64,000 bases of DNA from Leptospira ilyithenensis. Lineage in GTDB: Bacteria > Spirochaetota > Leptospiria > Leptospirales > Leptospiraceae. This document shows, one piece after another, positions 15,849-24,604 of this stretch. How positions within the stretch are numbered: position 1 is the stretch's first letter; each line of letters starts with the position of its first letter. The notes under the pieces are model-generated. The model searched no databases, was not told the DNA's origin, and was given only the letters and a program-made list of their open reading frames with translations. A program made the translations under genes and the position numbers. The stretch is from contig NZ_RQHV01000050.1 in NCBI RefSeq assembly GCF_004771005.1, positions 145,469 to 209,468 on the forward strand, given 5' to 3'.

Positions 15849-18212
15849 TTATTTCAAAGTCGATAAAATAGTTTCAACCAGTTCTTCTTTTCTGAATAAT
15901 TTGGAAAAATAATAATGCACAATGCCTTCCAAACCTTCTTCTTGCAAAAACTTTTTTCCTCCCGACAAAGGTGCATCGGAACTGATCAGAATGATAGGTA
16001 TCATCCTGTCTTCTCGGACGGCTTCCCATTCATGAACAAAAGAAATACCGTCCATAATCGGCATATGTTTATCAGTTACAATGATATTAGGTGTAATTCT
16101 CGTTAAATGGTCGAGTGCGTCTTCTCCGTTCTTGGCTTCGATAACTATCCATTTCTTACGTCTTAATTCTTCCGCGAGTTCGCTTCTAAATTGATCCGAG
16201 TCATCTACAAGAAGTATCGATTTTAAGGTATCCGATAATAAAATTTCGAATCTGGAACCTTGGCCGATTTCACTTTTGATTTTCAGTTTTCCAAAATGAG
16301 CTTCCAAGATGGTTTGAGACAATTTTAGACCAAGTCCTGTGCCTAGTTCCCCTTCTGTGCCTGCTCTGCTTTTGGGTTGGCCTTCCGCAGTAATCTGGTA
16401 TATTTGATCTGCATCCATTCCCATTCCATGATCAACTACTTCAACTGAAATCCAACCATTGTATGATTTTTCAAAAATTTCTATTTTCGAACCCTTGAAC
16501 GAGAACTTGATGGAATTGGTAATGATATTCTTGAACACCTCTTCCAATAAGATACGGTCTCCTATGATAAAATTATCTTTTGTTAGATTAAGTTCGATAC
16601 TTACATCTTTGAGAGAAGTGATCGGATGCAAGGTTTTGACAATATCTTCCAACAAGTCCTTTATGGAAAAAACAATCGGATGCAATCGGATCCCATCCGA
16701 ATCAAAACGACTTACATCCAATAATTGTTTGATCATCCTGAGGGAGTTTTGAATTCCGTCTTTGCATAAATCCACAATCCTATGTTTCTCCACTTTTTCC
16801 ATAGAATCGATATTATGTTTCATCAAATCCAATATCTGGCTCACTCCGACCAGAGGCGAACGTAGATCATGCGATAGTAATGAAATAAAGTTTGCTTTCC
16901 AACGATTTGCTTTCTCCAATTCGGAAGTTCTTTCTTTGACCTTATGTTCCAGATCTTCATTACTTCGAAATAAGGTTCGCGAAATCTCTTCTTCCCGTTT
17001 GAATACCTGAATGAAGGAGCGAGTCAGAATATAAGTCTGAGGAGTGAAGAAAAAGAAAAGAGTATAAAGTCCGATGTAAGGTATCGGATTGATAAAATTG
17101 AAAGTACCTAATACCTCCAAGGTAATAGTAATCGAAGGAAGGATTAAACTGAACAGGAAAGGAATACTATTTTTTTTACCTTGTACAACGGCACGAAACA
17201 CAAAAATAACCGCACTAAATATCAGAATCAAACTGAAAAAGGAAAGATATTTATTAATTGCCCAAAAGGTACGAATAGGTAAAAAGATGGCGACCGAACT
17301 TGCAACAAGACCGTAAGCAAGTCCTGTCCATAAAGCCCATTTGTCATTTTTCGTACCGAATAAATAATATATCACACCGCTGCACCCGGCAATAATCAAT
17401 GCGAAACTGGCACGCCCGGCTCGAATGAAAGTAAGGCACCAGGAGTCAGAGAAAAGATCGAATAAAATCTTTTGTTCTGCAAGACCGATACGAGTATAAA
17501 TCACTCCTAAAAAAACAACAGCAAGGCATAAAGAAGCAAGTTCCGTTTTACGGGCAAAGTAAATCAATATATGATACAAGCTTAAGAAGAGTAATATAGC
17601 GGAAATAACCCAATTCAAAACCCTTTCACTCATTATGCGGGAATAAATGGAAGCGGGTCGGCCGATACTGATCAGGTCATGAATTCCCGCGTTTCTATCG
17701 TAAAAATTCGAAACTTGAATCTGTATTTTCAGTATCTTATTTATATTCTTTATAGGAATCAATGCAGACTTCAAAGAAGGTGAACTACTTTCGGGATCGG
17801 AACCCAATACTCCGCCCTCATGGACAAACTCATTGTTTAAAAAAAGTTTGTAATTTGTATATATACCCGGAAGAGAAAGAACCAAATCCTCATTCTCATC
17901 CGGCAAAACTACCGTTAAACGATACGTCGCATAACCAAAACTAGGTAGTGGGCTTCCGGATTCTTCCAGGCTGGTCCAGGATTTGGGAGAAGCAACATAA
18001 CGGATAAGATCGGGTTTTTCTTCCCTAGGTTCCAAAAACTCCAGCCAGTAAAATTCCCAATTGCCTTTTAAATCTGCGCTCTCCTGAAAATCCCAATGCC
18101 TTAAATCCAGAACTCCCAACTCAGCAGAAGGAGTTACGATCGGATTACAAAACCCGAAAGCAAATAACAAACTTATCGAAAAAACAAATTTTATGAATAT
18201 ACGAAAATACAA
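15849..18212 (-). CDS. 7TMR-DISM hybrid histidine kinase (copy 1)
   Basis: 787 residues. A lipoprotein-like signal (LLFAFGFC, Cys22) is followed by a 7TMR-DISMED2-like sensor at about 35-190 (GNWEFYWLEF, FGYATYRLTVVLPDE). Seven helices span about 197-400, then a coiled coil (NEDLEHKVKERTSELEKANR). HisKA has SHDLRSPL with His448, and HATPase_c has an N-box at about 562-566, DHGMGMD and GTGLGLKL. A C-terminal receiver (about 665-787) has DD670-671, phosphoacceptor Asp714 in TDKHMPIMDG and Lys771. No HPt domain is present. The TTG start directly follows the TAA of copy 2 with no gap, so the two are translated in series. It is a close paralogue of copy 2. Confidence 0.92.
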   Translation of the reverse strand: MYFRIFIKFVFSISLLFAFGFCNPIVTPSAELGVLDLRHWDFQESADLKGNWEFYWLEFLEPREEKPDLIRYVASPKSWTSLEESGSPLPSFGYATYRLTVVLPDENEDLVLSLPGIYTNYKLFLNNEFVHEGGVLGSDPESSSPSLKSALIPIKNINKILKIQIQVSNFYDRNAGIHDLISIGRPASIYSRIMSERVLNWVISAILLFLSLYHILIYFARKTELASLCLAVVFLGVIYTRIGLAEQKILFDLFSDSWCLTFIRAGRASFALIIAGCSGVIYYLFGTKNDKWALWTGLAYGLVASSVAIFLPIRTFWAINKYLSFFSLILIFSAVIFVFRAVVQGKKNSIPFLFSLILPSITITLEVLGTFNFINPIPYIGLYTLFFFFTPQTYILTRSFIQVFKREEEISRTLFRSNEDLEHKVKERTSELEKANRWKANFISLLSHDLRSPLVGVSQILDLMKHNIDSMEKVEKHRIVDLCKDGIQNSLRMIKQLLDVSRFDSDGIRLHPIVFSIKDLLEDIVKTLHPITSLKDVSIELNLTKDNFIIGDRILLEEVFKNIITNSIKFSFKGSKIEIFEKSYNGWISVEVVDHGMGMDADQIYQITAEGQPKSRAGTEGELGTGLGLKLSQTILEAHFGKLKIKSEIGQGSRFEILLSDTLKSILLVDDSDQFRSELAEELRRKKWIVIEAKNGEDALDHLTRITPNIIVTDKHMPIMDGISFVHEWEAVREDRMIPIILISSDAPLSGGKKFLQEEGLEGIVHYYFSKLFRKEELVETILSTLK

Positions 18213-20654
18213 TTATTGATCCCAGAGTGTGAAAGCTAATATTTTTTCCACTAAGTCTTTTTTACTATATAATTTAGATAAATAAAAGAGAACCGCATTT
18301 TCCAAACCTTCTTCTTCCAAGAATTTTCTATCGTTAAAAAAAGGCGCATCGGAACTTAACATAATAATCGGTATTTTTTTATCTTCCTTTATGGCTTCCC
18401 ATTCATGAACAAAAGAAATTCCATCCATAACCGGCATGTGTTTGTCAGTTACAATCAAATTCGGAGTGATTCTTGTCAGATGATCCAATGCTTCTTCTCC
18501 GTTCTTTGCTTCCAAAACAACCCATTTCTTACGTCTCAATTCTTCAGCCAAATCGGATCTGAACTGATCCGAATCATCCGCGAGCAAAATCGATCTAGTT
18601 ATATTGGATAATAGTATTTCAAATTTGCTACCCTTAGCCAAATTACTGGATATTTTCAATTTTCCAAAATGAGCTTCCAAAATCGTTTGGGATAATTTCA
18701 AACCAAGTCCTGTTCCCAATTCTCCTTTGGTTCCATGTTGGCTTTTAGGAGTTTCGTCTCTCGTGATTTGATCCAATTGATTGGAATCCATTCCCACACC
18801 ATAATCAATGACTTGAATTGAAATCCAGTTACCGTCGATGGTTTGTATAACGTCCACCTTGGAACCGGAATAAGAATACTTAATAGCGTTTATTATGATA
18901 TTCTTTAATACTTCTTCCAAAAGTATTCTATCGCCGACGAGAACCGGATTTTGATTCATCTTCAATCGAATATCGATTTCTTTCACTGTCGCAACGGATT
19001 CGATTGTCCTGATCACATCATCTAATAATTCTTCCAAATAAAACAAAGCAGGTTGCAATCGTATACCTTCCGAATCAAAACGACTTACATCTAACAATTG
19101 CTTTATCATACGAAGTGAGTTTTGAATGCCAGAGCGACACAGATCTAAAAATTTCTGCTTTTCCGGATTTCCCATAGAATCAAAATTATATTGGATGATT
19201 TCCAGGATCTGGCTCACTCCGATCAAAGGAGAACGCAAATCATGCGATAATAAGGATATGAAATTCGATTTCCAACGATTTGCTTTTTCCAATTCAAAAG
19301 TTCGTTCTTTGACTTTTCTTTCCAAATCTTCGTTGCTGCGAAGAACGGCACGGGAAACTTCTTCTTCCCTTCGGAATAGAGTGATAAATGACCTGGTAAG
19401 TATGATGGATTGCGGAATAAAAAACAAAAATAAGCCGTAAGCTCCGATCGGTCTGATCCCGGGTATCGTATTTTGGAAATAGAGCAAATCATGAACCCCC
19501 GCAATGGATGTTAATGCAAAACTTGTAAGATACAAAAGGCTGTCTTTTTTACCTTCGATGACAGCTCTGATGATATAGATAATTCCTATAAATAGAAATA
19601 CACTTACCACCATCTCAAATGGTTCGGAAACTTTCGCCACATACCTATTTGGTGAAAGTATAACTGCAAATGCATATACCGCACAATAAACGGTTACTAC
19701 CCGGAAAACAACAGTTTCTCTTTTATAATAAAACAAATGATATATAACAGCACTGCCAAAGTACAAAATGAACGGTAATATCAGTTTGGACATTCGGATC
19801 AGAGCAATACACCAGGAATCCGGCAAAGAACCGTATAAATTCCTGGGTTCACTCAAGGAAAGAGTGATAAAAACAACGCATATATACAATAACCCCAAAT
19901 ACAAAGATGCAATCTCTGTTTTCCGAACGATATAAATCCAAATATGATACAAGCTCAACATGAACAGAAATATGGTAACTACCCAGTTCAAAACCACCGA
20001 GCTCATATATGAGCCGTAAATATTCGGTATGGTTCCGACTCGGATCAACTCTTTCATACCCGCAATCGTATGCACATAATTGGCAATTTGAACTTGAATC
20101 CGAACGGTTTTGCCCGTTCTCTCGAGAGGACAAATTTTGATTTTGTAAGAAGGACGAAAATGGTCTTCATCCGTTCCTACCATTCCGTTTTCATGAATCA
20201 GTTTGCCATCTACGAAAAGGCGATAGGAAGTATGCATCACCGGCATTGAGATTGCAATTTGTTCCTTTAAATCAGGCAGGACCAGAGTCAAACGATATGT
20301 CGCATACCCGAAGCTGGGAAGCGACCTCCCCTTTTCTTTCAAACTGGTCCAATGATTGCCGGCTAAAGAGTATTGTAGTTTTTCGGGTTTTTGTTCCTCA
20401 GGGTCGAGTAGTTCGTTCCAGTAAAATTCCCAATTGCCCCTGAGCTCCAAATTTTTTTCTTCCAGAGGAAAATGGCCGACATCCAAAACTCCTTTTTGAG
20501 CAATCGGAGGATGATAAACTTTTTCTCTACAAGATCCTAGACAAATTGAAAATGACAGTAGTAAGAAAACTTTTAAGTACGTGCGAAATTCCTTTGACGT
20601 AAAACCGACTTTGGGTCGACTTAGAAGTCTTATACGGCGAGCTAAAAAATACAC
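18213..20654 (-). CDS. 7TMR-DISM hybrid histidine kinase (copy 2)
   Basis: 813 residues with the same order as copy 1: exported sensor domain (GNWEFYWNELLDPEEQKPEK), seven helices, coiled coil, HisKA with SHDLRSPLIGVSQILEIIQY, HATPase_c with GTGLGLKL, and a receiver with TDKHMPVMDG. The only usable start is GTG at 20654, since no other ATG, GTG or TTG occurs in frame before the signal peptide. This puts about 30 basic and polar residues ahead of the hydrophobic stretch LKVFLLLSFSICLGSC. That GTG is base-adjacent to the GTG of the divergent response regulator. Identity with copy 1 is highest in the kinase and receiver parts and lowest in the sensor, as expected after duplication and divergence of input. 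Confidence 0.9.
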   Translation of the reverse strand: MYFLARRIRLLSRPKVGFTSKEFRTYLKVFLLLSFSICLGSCREKVYHPPIAQKGVLDVGHFPLEEKNLELRGNWEFYWNELLDPEEQKPEKLQYSLAGNHWTSLKEKGRSLPSFGYATYRLTLVLPDLKEQIAISMPVMHTSYRLFVDGKLIHENGMVGTDEDHFRPSYKIKICPLERTGKTVRIQVQIANYVHTIAGMKELIRVGTIPNIYGSYMSSVVLNWVVTIFLFMLSLYHIWIYIVRKTEIASLYLGLLYICVVFITLSLSEPRNLYGSLPDSWCIALIRMSKLILPFILYFGSAVIYHLFYYKRETVVFRVVTVYCAVYAFAVILSPNRYVAKVSEPFEMVVSVFLFIGIIYIIRAVIEGKKDSLLYLTSFALTSIAGVHDLLYFQNTIPGIRPIGAYGLFLFFIPQSIILTRSFITLFRREEEVSRAVLRSNEDLERKVKERTFELEKANRWKSNFISLLSHDLRSPLIGVSQILEIIQYNFDSMGNPEKQKFLDLCRSGIQNSLRMIKQLLDVSRFDSEGIRLQPALFYLEELLDDVIRTIESVATVKEIDIRLKMNQNPVLVGDRILLEEVLKNIIINAIKYSYSGSKVDVIQTIDGNWISIQVIDYGVGMDSNQLDQITRDETPKSQHGTKGELGTGLGLKLSQTILEAHFGKLKISSNLAKGSKFEILLSNITRSILLADDSDQFRSDLAEELRRKKWVVLEAKNGEEALDHLTRITPNLIVTDKHMPVMDGISFVHEWEAIKEDKKIPIIMLSSDAPFFNDRKFLEEEGLENAVLFYLSKLYSKKDLVEKILAFTLWDQ

Positions 20655-21251
20655 GTGGAATCCATAAAAATTGCTATCTTAGAAGATCATTCCGTAGTTA
20701 CCGAAGGAATCATATCCGTTTTAAAAACCAATCCATTCTTTCCGATTGTAGGAGAATTTCGTACAGGTGAGGAGTTACTGCGCTTTTTGGAAAAACGGCA
20801 AATCGATTTCCTGCTTCTGGACATCGATTTGCCGGACTGCAACGGACTCGATATTCTCAAGGAGGTAAAGGAAAAGTATCCCAAAACCAAAGTAGTCATT
20901 TTCTCCCTCCACGGCAGCAGAGTTTATGTGGAAGATGCAATCCGTTTGAAAGCAGACGGATACATGATCAAATCCGATCCGATTTCCCACCTACCGTCTG
21001 TTATTCAGGCAGTCGTACGCGGAGAAAAGTATATTTCGGAAGGAGTCAGCAAAGAAACCTTACCGTTTTCACCCTTCCAAATCGAGATCATCAACCTGCT
21101 CATCCAAGGGCTATCTCAAAACGAAGTGGCCGAAAAGATCCAAAAATCAAGAAAAACCGTAGAGTATCATCTCAACCAAATGCGTACAAAATTTGCATGT
21201 AAAAACAATAACGAACTGATTTCCAAATACCAAAAAGAAATACAAAAATAG
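20655..21251 (+). CDS. NarL/LuxR-type response regulator
   Basis: 198 residues. The receiver domain (1-120) has acidic pair ED at IAILEDHSVV, phosphoacceptor Asp in FLLLDIDLPDCNGLDIL, and the conserved Lys in ADGYMIKSDP. The C-terminal LuxR helix-turn-helix is FSPFQIEIINLLIQGLSQNE followed by KSRKTVEYHLNQMRTKF. The start is GTG at 20655, immediately beside the opposing GTG of hybrid kinase 2. Its ribosome-binding and promoter sequences must therefore lie inside the kinase gene. It is the obvious output partner for the two kinases, and is followed after 44 bases by sixA. Target genes are not known. Confidence 0.93.
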   Translation: MESIKIAILEDHSVVTEGIISVLKTNPFFPIVGEFRTGEELLRFLEKRQIDFLLLDIDLPDCNGLDILKEVKEKYPKTKVVIFSLHGSRVYVEDAIRLKADGYMIKSDPISHLPSVIQAVVRGEKYISEGVSKETLPFSPFQIEIINLLIQGLSQNEVAEKIQKSRKTVEYHLNQMRTKFACKNNNELISKYQKEIQK

Positions 21252-21295
21252 TTTTCTAGTAATTTGTTCAGATACTGTTAGGATATATTTGTCTT

Positions 21296-21808
21296 ATGAA
21301 ACATATATATCTATTGAGACATGCAAAATCCGAATGGGACGAACCCTTTCAAAAAGACGAAGAAAGAGGTCTTTCCGAACGGGGTAAAAAACAAACGAAA
21401 GCATTGCGCTCCTTTCTTTTGGACTTCGGAATTGATGTGAATTCCGTCCTTGTTTCTCCCGCAGAACGTGCTCTCAAAACCTATCAACATTTACGTAAAG
21501 AGATCCTGGGTTTGCCCAAACCGGACATTCGGGACTCTATTTACGAAGCAGAAGAAGAAGATCTTCTTTTCCTTTTGCATGGAATTCCGGACACAATCCA
21601 TTCGGTTATGATCGTCGGGCACAATCCCGGACTGGAAAATTTCGCATCTAGCCTTCTTTACGGACAATCGGCGCCCAGCCGATTTCATAAATTTCCCACG
21701 GCAAGTTTCTTAGGGCTTAGTTATTCCGGAGAAGATTGGAAAAATTTAGATTGGGGAACATGCCACTTGAAGGTATTCTGGATACCGGGGCATTTAGGAA
21801 AGGAATGA
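21296..21808 (+). CDS. sixA: SixA-like phosphohistidine phosphatase
   Basis: 170 residues of the histidine phosphatase (RHG) superfamily. The catalytic motif is IYLLRHAKSEWDEPF, with KDEERGLSERGKKQTKAL, then SPAERALKTYQHL and the second catalytic His in MIVGHNPGLENFASSLL. These fit SixA, which in Escherichia coli removes phosphate from the HPt histidine of ArcB or from the nitrogen PTS. Here it lies 44 bases downstream of a response regulator and beside two hybrid kinases, so a role in resetting that phosphorelay is plausible but unproven. Its end overlaps hpt by four bases. Confidence 0.88.
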   Translation: MKHIYLLRHAKSEWDEPFQKDEERGLSERGKKQTKALRSFLLDFGIDVNSVLVSPAERALKTYQHLRKEILGLPKPDIRDSIYEAEEEDLLFLLHGIPDTIHSVMIVGHNPGLENFASSLLYGQSAPSRFHKFPTASFLGLSYSGEDWKNLDWGTCHLKVFWIPGHLGKE

Positions 21809-22332
21809 AGGCATTATTTTCAGAAGAAAGAATTCACAATCGTGTAGATGAACTCGGACGGGAAATCTCGAGAGACTTCCTTGGCAAAGAACTCATATTG
21901 ATCGGGGTGCTGAACGGAGGGTTTATCTTTACTGCGGATCTATGCCGTTCCATTGCCATCCCTCACGAAATCGACTTTATCGGCGCTTCTTCCTACGGCG
22001 ATGAAAAGGAATCCAGTGGAAAAATCGAATATACTAAATTTCTAAAAAGATCCATCAAAGGTAAGTCAGTTCTGATTGTAGAGGATATAGTCGATACGGG
22101 AAGGACTTTGGAATTTTTGGTGAATGATCTGATGAAACACCAACCTCTTTCTCTTAAGATCGCAGCGTTATTTTGGAAAAAAGAAAAAGCTAATCCACAT
22201 TTGTATGTGGATTATTACGGATTTGAAATCGGAGACGAATATCTGGTAGGTTATGGATTGGATCATGCGGGAATGTACCGCAACCTACCGTATGTTGCAT
22301 CTTTAGAACCGGATGATTCTAAAGATGATTAG
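21805..22332 (+). CDS. hpt: Hypoxanthine phosphoribosyltransferase
   Basis: About 175 residues. The enzyme salvages hypoxanthine (and usually guanine) to IMP/GMP using PRPP in the cytoplasm. Motifs are ELILIGVLNGGFIFTADL (dipeptide loop), the PRPP motif VLIVEDIVDTGRTLEFLV, and GDEYLVGYGLDHAGMYRNLP at the C-terminus. A longer frame begins at 21736, but the ATG at 21805 lies in an ATGA overlap with the sixA stop, is preceded by AGGAAAGGA and gives the usual family length, so it is preferred. The 3' end overlaps the convergent PstS-like gene by 14 bases. Confidence 0.92.
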   Translation: MKALFSEERIHNRVDELGREISRDFLGKELILIGVLNGGFIFTADLCRSIAIPHEIDFIGASSYGDEKESSGKIEYTKFLKRSIKGKSVLIVEDIVDTGRTLEFLVNDLMKHQPLSLKIAALFWKKEKANPHLYVDYYGFEIGDEYLVGYGLDHAGMYRNLPYVASLEPDDSKDD

Positions 22333-23233
22333 GATCTGCGGAAACTTCCACCTCAGGCATACTAGCACGTAAATACCCGGAGCGAATTACGGATTCTTGT
22401 CCTTTTTCACTCGTTAAAAAGGTAATGAACGCGTCGATCTTATCCCCTTGGTCGGTTTTATAAATCGCAAATAGCTCTCTTGCCAAACGATACTTTCGAT
22501 CGTACACGCTTCGGATCGAAGGAGTAACATACGGGTCGTTTGCTTTTCTGGCATAATCCAAAGATTTAACTTTTGTTTTGTTATCTATGATCGCACTTCC
22601 CATTCCCATATAACCGATTGCATTCGGGTTCGATTCTACAAAGTTTGCAAGTTCCGAATTGTCCTTGACGATCTTTGCCGTGGAAACGATCTTGTTGGAT
22701 TTGTTTTTTTCAAATTCGGGAATCCCAAAGTCTTTTTTCCGAAGGATATGATTTTCAAAATAATCCTGTGTTCCCGATTTATCATTTCGGATCACAATTT
22801 GGATTGGGGCGTCCTGACCACCCACCTCTTTCCAGTTCTGAATCTTTCCCGAAAATATATCGGATACTTGCTCTAAATGCAGTTTGGTGGCAGGGTTCTT
22901 GAGATTTACTACCAAAGCAACTCCATCATAGGCAACTCGAACCTTTTCCAAATTCCCAGTTTTACGCAGATCATCGAATTCACTTTGATTCAGATCTCTG
23001 GATGAAACTGCAATGTCGATTTCGCCCTTGCGTAATTTGTCGATTCCCGTTTCGGAACCGCCGCCTTCCACAGTGACTCTGATGTCAGAATTGACTTTCT
23101 CATATTCTGAACCCAGATACCTCATCATCGCATTCATGGTTTCGGAACCTGCGATTTTTAAAGATTGTTTTTCCTTACATGCGGAAAAAGCCATTGTAAT
23201 CAAAATGTAACAAAGGATAATGAGGTTTTTCAT
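22319..23233 (-). CDS. PstS-like phosphate-binding lipoprotein
   Basis: About 304 residues. The signal peptide MKNLIILCYILITMAFSAC has its lipid Cys at 19, so the ATG at 23233 is chosen over a longer frame from 23272. The mature part is a type II periplasmic binding protein of the PstS family: LKIAGSETMNAMMRYLGSEY, VEGGGSETGIDKLRKGEIDI, AVSSRDLNQSEFDDL and RNDKSGTQDYFENHIL. Ser, Arg and Asp in these loops contact phosphate. No pstC, pstA or pstB is adjacent, so it may serve a permease encoded elsewhere or act as a sensor. It converges on hpt with a 14-base overlap. Confidence 0.85.
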   Translation of the reverse strand: MKNLIILCYILITMAFSACKEKQSLKIAGSETMNAMMRYLGSEYEKVNSDIRVTVEGGGSETGIDKLRKGEIDIAVSSRDLNQSEFDDLRKTGNLEKVRVAYDGVALVVNLKNPATKLHLEQVSDIFSGKIQNWKEVGGQDAPIQIVIRNDKSGTQDYFENHILRKKDFGIPEFEKNKSNKIVSTAKIVKDNSELANFVESNPNAIGYMGMGSAIIDNKTKVKSLDYARKANDPYVTPSIRSVYDRKYRLARELFAIYKTDQGDKIDAFITFLTSEKGQESVIRSGYLRASMPEVEVSADPNHL

Positions 23234-23341
23234 GATTAAAATGGAGATGCCCCAAAAATCTTTCCCGGTCAATCGTAAAAAAGATTCTGTTTTTTCCGAA
23301 GAACGGATTTATTTTTTTTTATTTCCCCCGATGTTAAAAGC

Positions 23342-24604
23342 GTGAAACCAATTTTCTTTTCCATTCTGATCTCCACTTTGTTTCCCCTATGTCTTTTTGC
23401 AGTGGAGACTCCGCCCGTTCTATTGCAATGGAAGTGGAAACAAAACCAGGTTTTGGAACTCAATGAATACCACGATGTTCTATTCCGGGTGGGCAAACAC
23501 AGTGTTGCGCGCGAAGATAAAAACAGAGTTTTACTTAAAACCACGAAATGTGACACGGCCTCCTGCCAAGTGGATGCCTTGTTCAATACTTACGTTCGGT
23601 TTGGAAAAACGGAAGGACCTTACCGAAAGGACAAAGATTTCAAATCCAACTTTATCATTTTTAGAAACGGCAAGTACGAAGTGGCGGACGAATATGTAAT
23701 GCCTAACCTGAGAAGTTTTCCTTCTTTTCCAGAAACAGCTGTTAACGCAGGAGACACTTGGAAAATTCCAGCAGAGGAATCTTTTGATTTTTCAGGAGAA
23801 AGAATCAAAGTCACGGTAGAACCGGAATATTATTTTCATGGAAAGTCAAAATGGGCTTACGAAGACAAATCAGGTTTCGCGGAAAAAATCACTTACACCT
23901 ACCCGATCTATTATGATTCCTTATCCAAAAAAGATAAGATAAACAATGTCCCGAATAAGATTTTCGGATTTGCCCGGGGGACTGTATTTTTCAATGCAGA
24001 GAAAGGAATCCCGGAATACAAAGATGTAAAATTATCCTACACTTTTGTACTTCCCGACGGAACAGTCCAAGAAGCCAACTTTCATATCCACGGACTTTAC
24101 CAATCACGCAAAAGTTTGAATGCGAACGAAAAGGAAAAATTCAAAGACGATGTATTGCAAGATCTGATTGTAGGAGGGGAAACTCTTTTAGGAAAAGGAA
24201 AGGACAATCCGAACGGAGAAGATCCGTCTCCTATCAGCGTTCGCACTACGGAAGACGGAGTTACATTCTCTCTCGATTCGATCCTATTTGATTTCAATGA
24301 CTCCAAGTTGAAGCCCGAAGCGGAAGAAGCAGTTCGTAAAATCGCCGAAATTCTGAAAAAACATCCTGAACGGGAAGTAAGAGTTTCGGGACATACCGAC
24401 AATATCGGTAAAAAAGATTACAATCTCAAACTCTCCGAAGAAAGAGCGAAGTCCGTATTACATAAATTAGTTGAAAATCACAAAATGGAAGAAAATCATA
24501 TTTCCTTCAAAGGATACGGAGACGAAGTTCCTGTGGCACCAAACGACTCGGAAGAAAACCGTAAAAAAAACAGACGAGTGGAAATCACTCTGGTACTTGA
24601 TTAA
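23342..24604 (+). CDS. OmpA-family exported protein
   Basis: 420 residues. A GTG start gives signal peptide ISTLFPLCLFAVE. Residues about 20-290 form a beta-rich domain of unrecognised type (YEVADEYVMPNLRSFPSFPE, GFARGTVFFNAEKGIPEYKD). Residues about 310-420 are an OmpA-like peptidoglycan-binding domain with SLDSILFDFNDSKLKPEAEE, VRVSGHTDNIGKKDYNLKLS and NRKKNRRVEITLVLD. It should sit in the periplasm or outer membrane and contact the wall. Its stop overlaps the convergent acyltransferase by four bases. The N-terminal domain is the unknown part. Confidence 0.88.
   Translation: MKPIFFSILISTLFPLCLFAVETPPVLLQWKWKQNQVLELNEYHDVLFRVGKHSVAREDKNRVLLKTTKCDTASCQVDALFNTYVRFGKTEGPYRKDKDFKSNFIIFRNGKYEVADEYVMPNLRSFPSFPETAVNAGDTWKIPAEESFDFSGERIKVTVEPEYYFHGKSKWAYEDKSGFAEKITYTYPIYYDSLSKKDKINNVPNKIFGFARGTVFFNAEKGIPEYKDVKLSYTFVLPDGTVQEANFHIHGLYQSRKSLNANEKEKFKDDVLQDLIVGGETLLGKGKDNPNGEDPSPISVRTTEDGVTFSLDSILFDFNDSKLKPEAEEAVRKIAEILKKHPEREVRVSGHTDNIGKKDYNLKLSEERAKSVLHKLVENHKMEENHISFKGYGDEVPVAPNDSEENRKKNRRVEITLVLD

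Noticed and set aside
21736..21804. Longer N-terminus for hpt
   Set aside because: It would overlap sixA by 73 bases and extend beyond the family length; the ATGA junction at 21805 is better supported.
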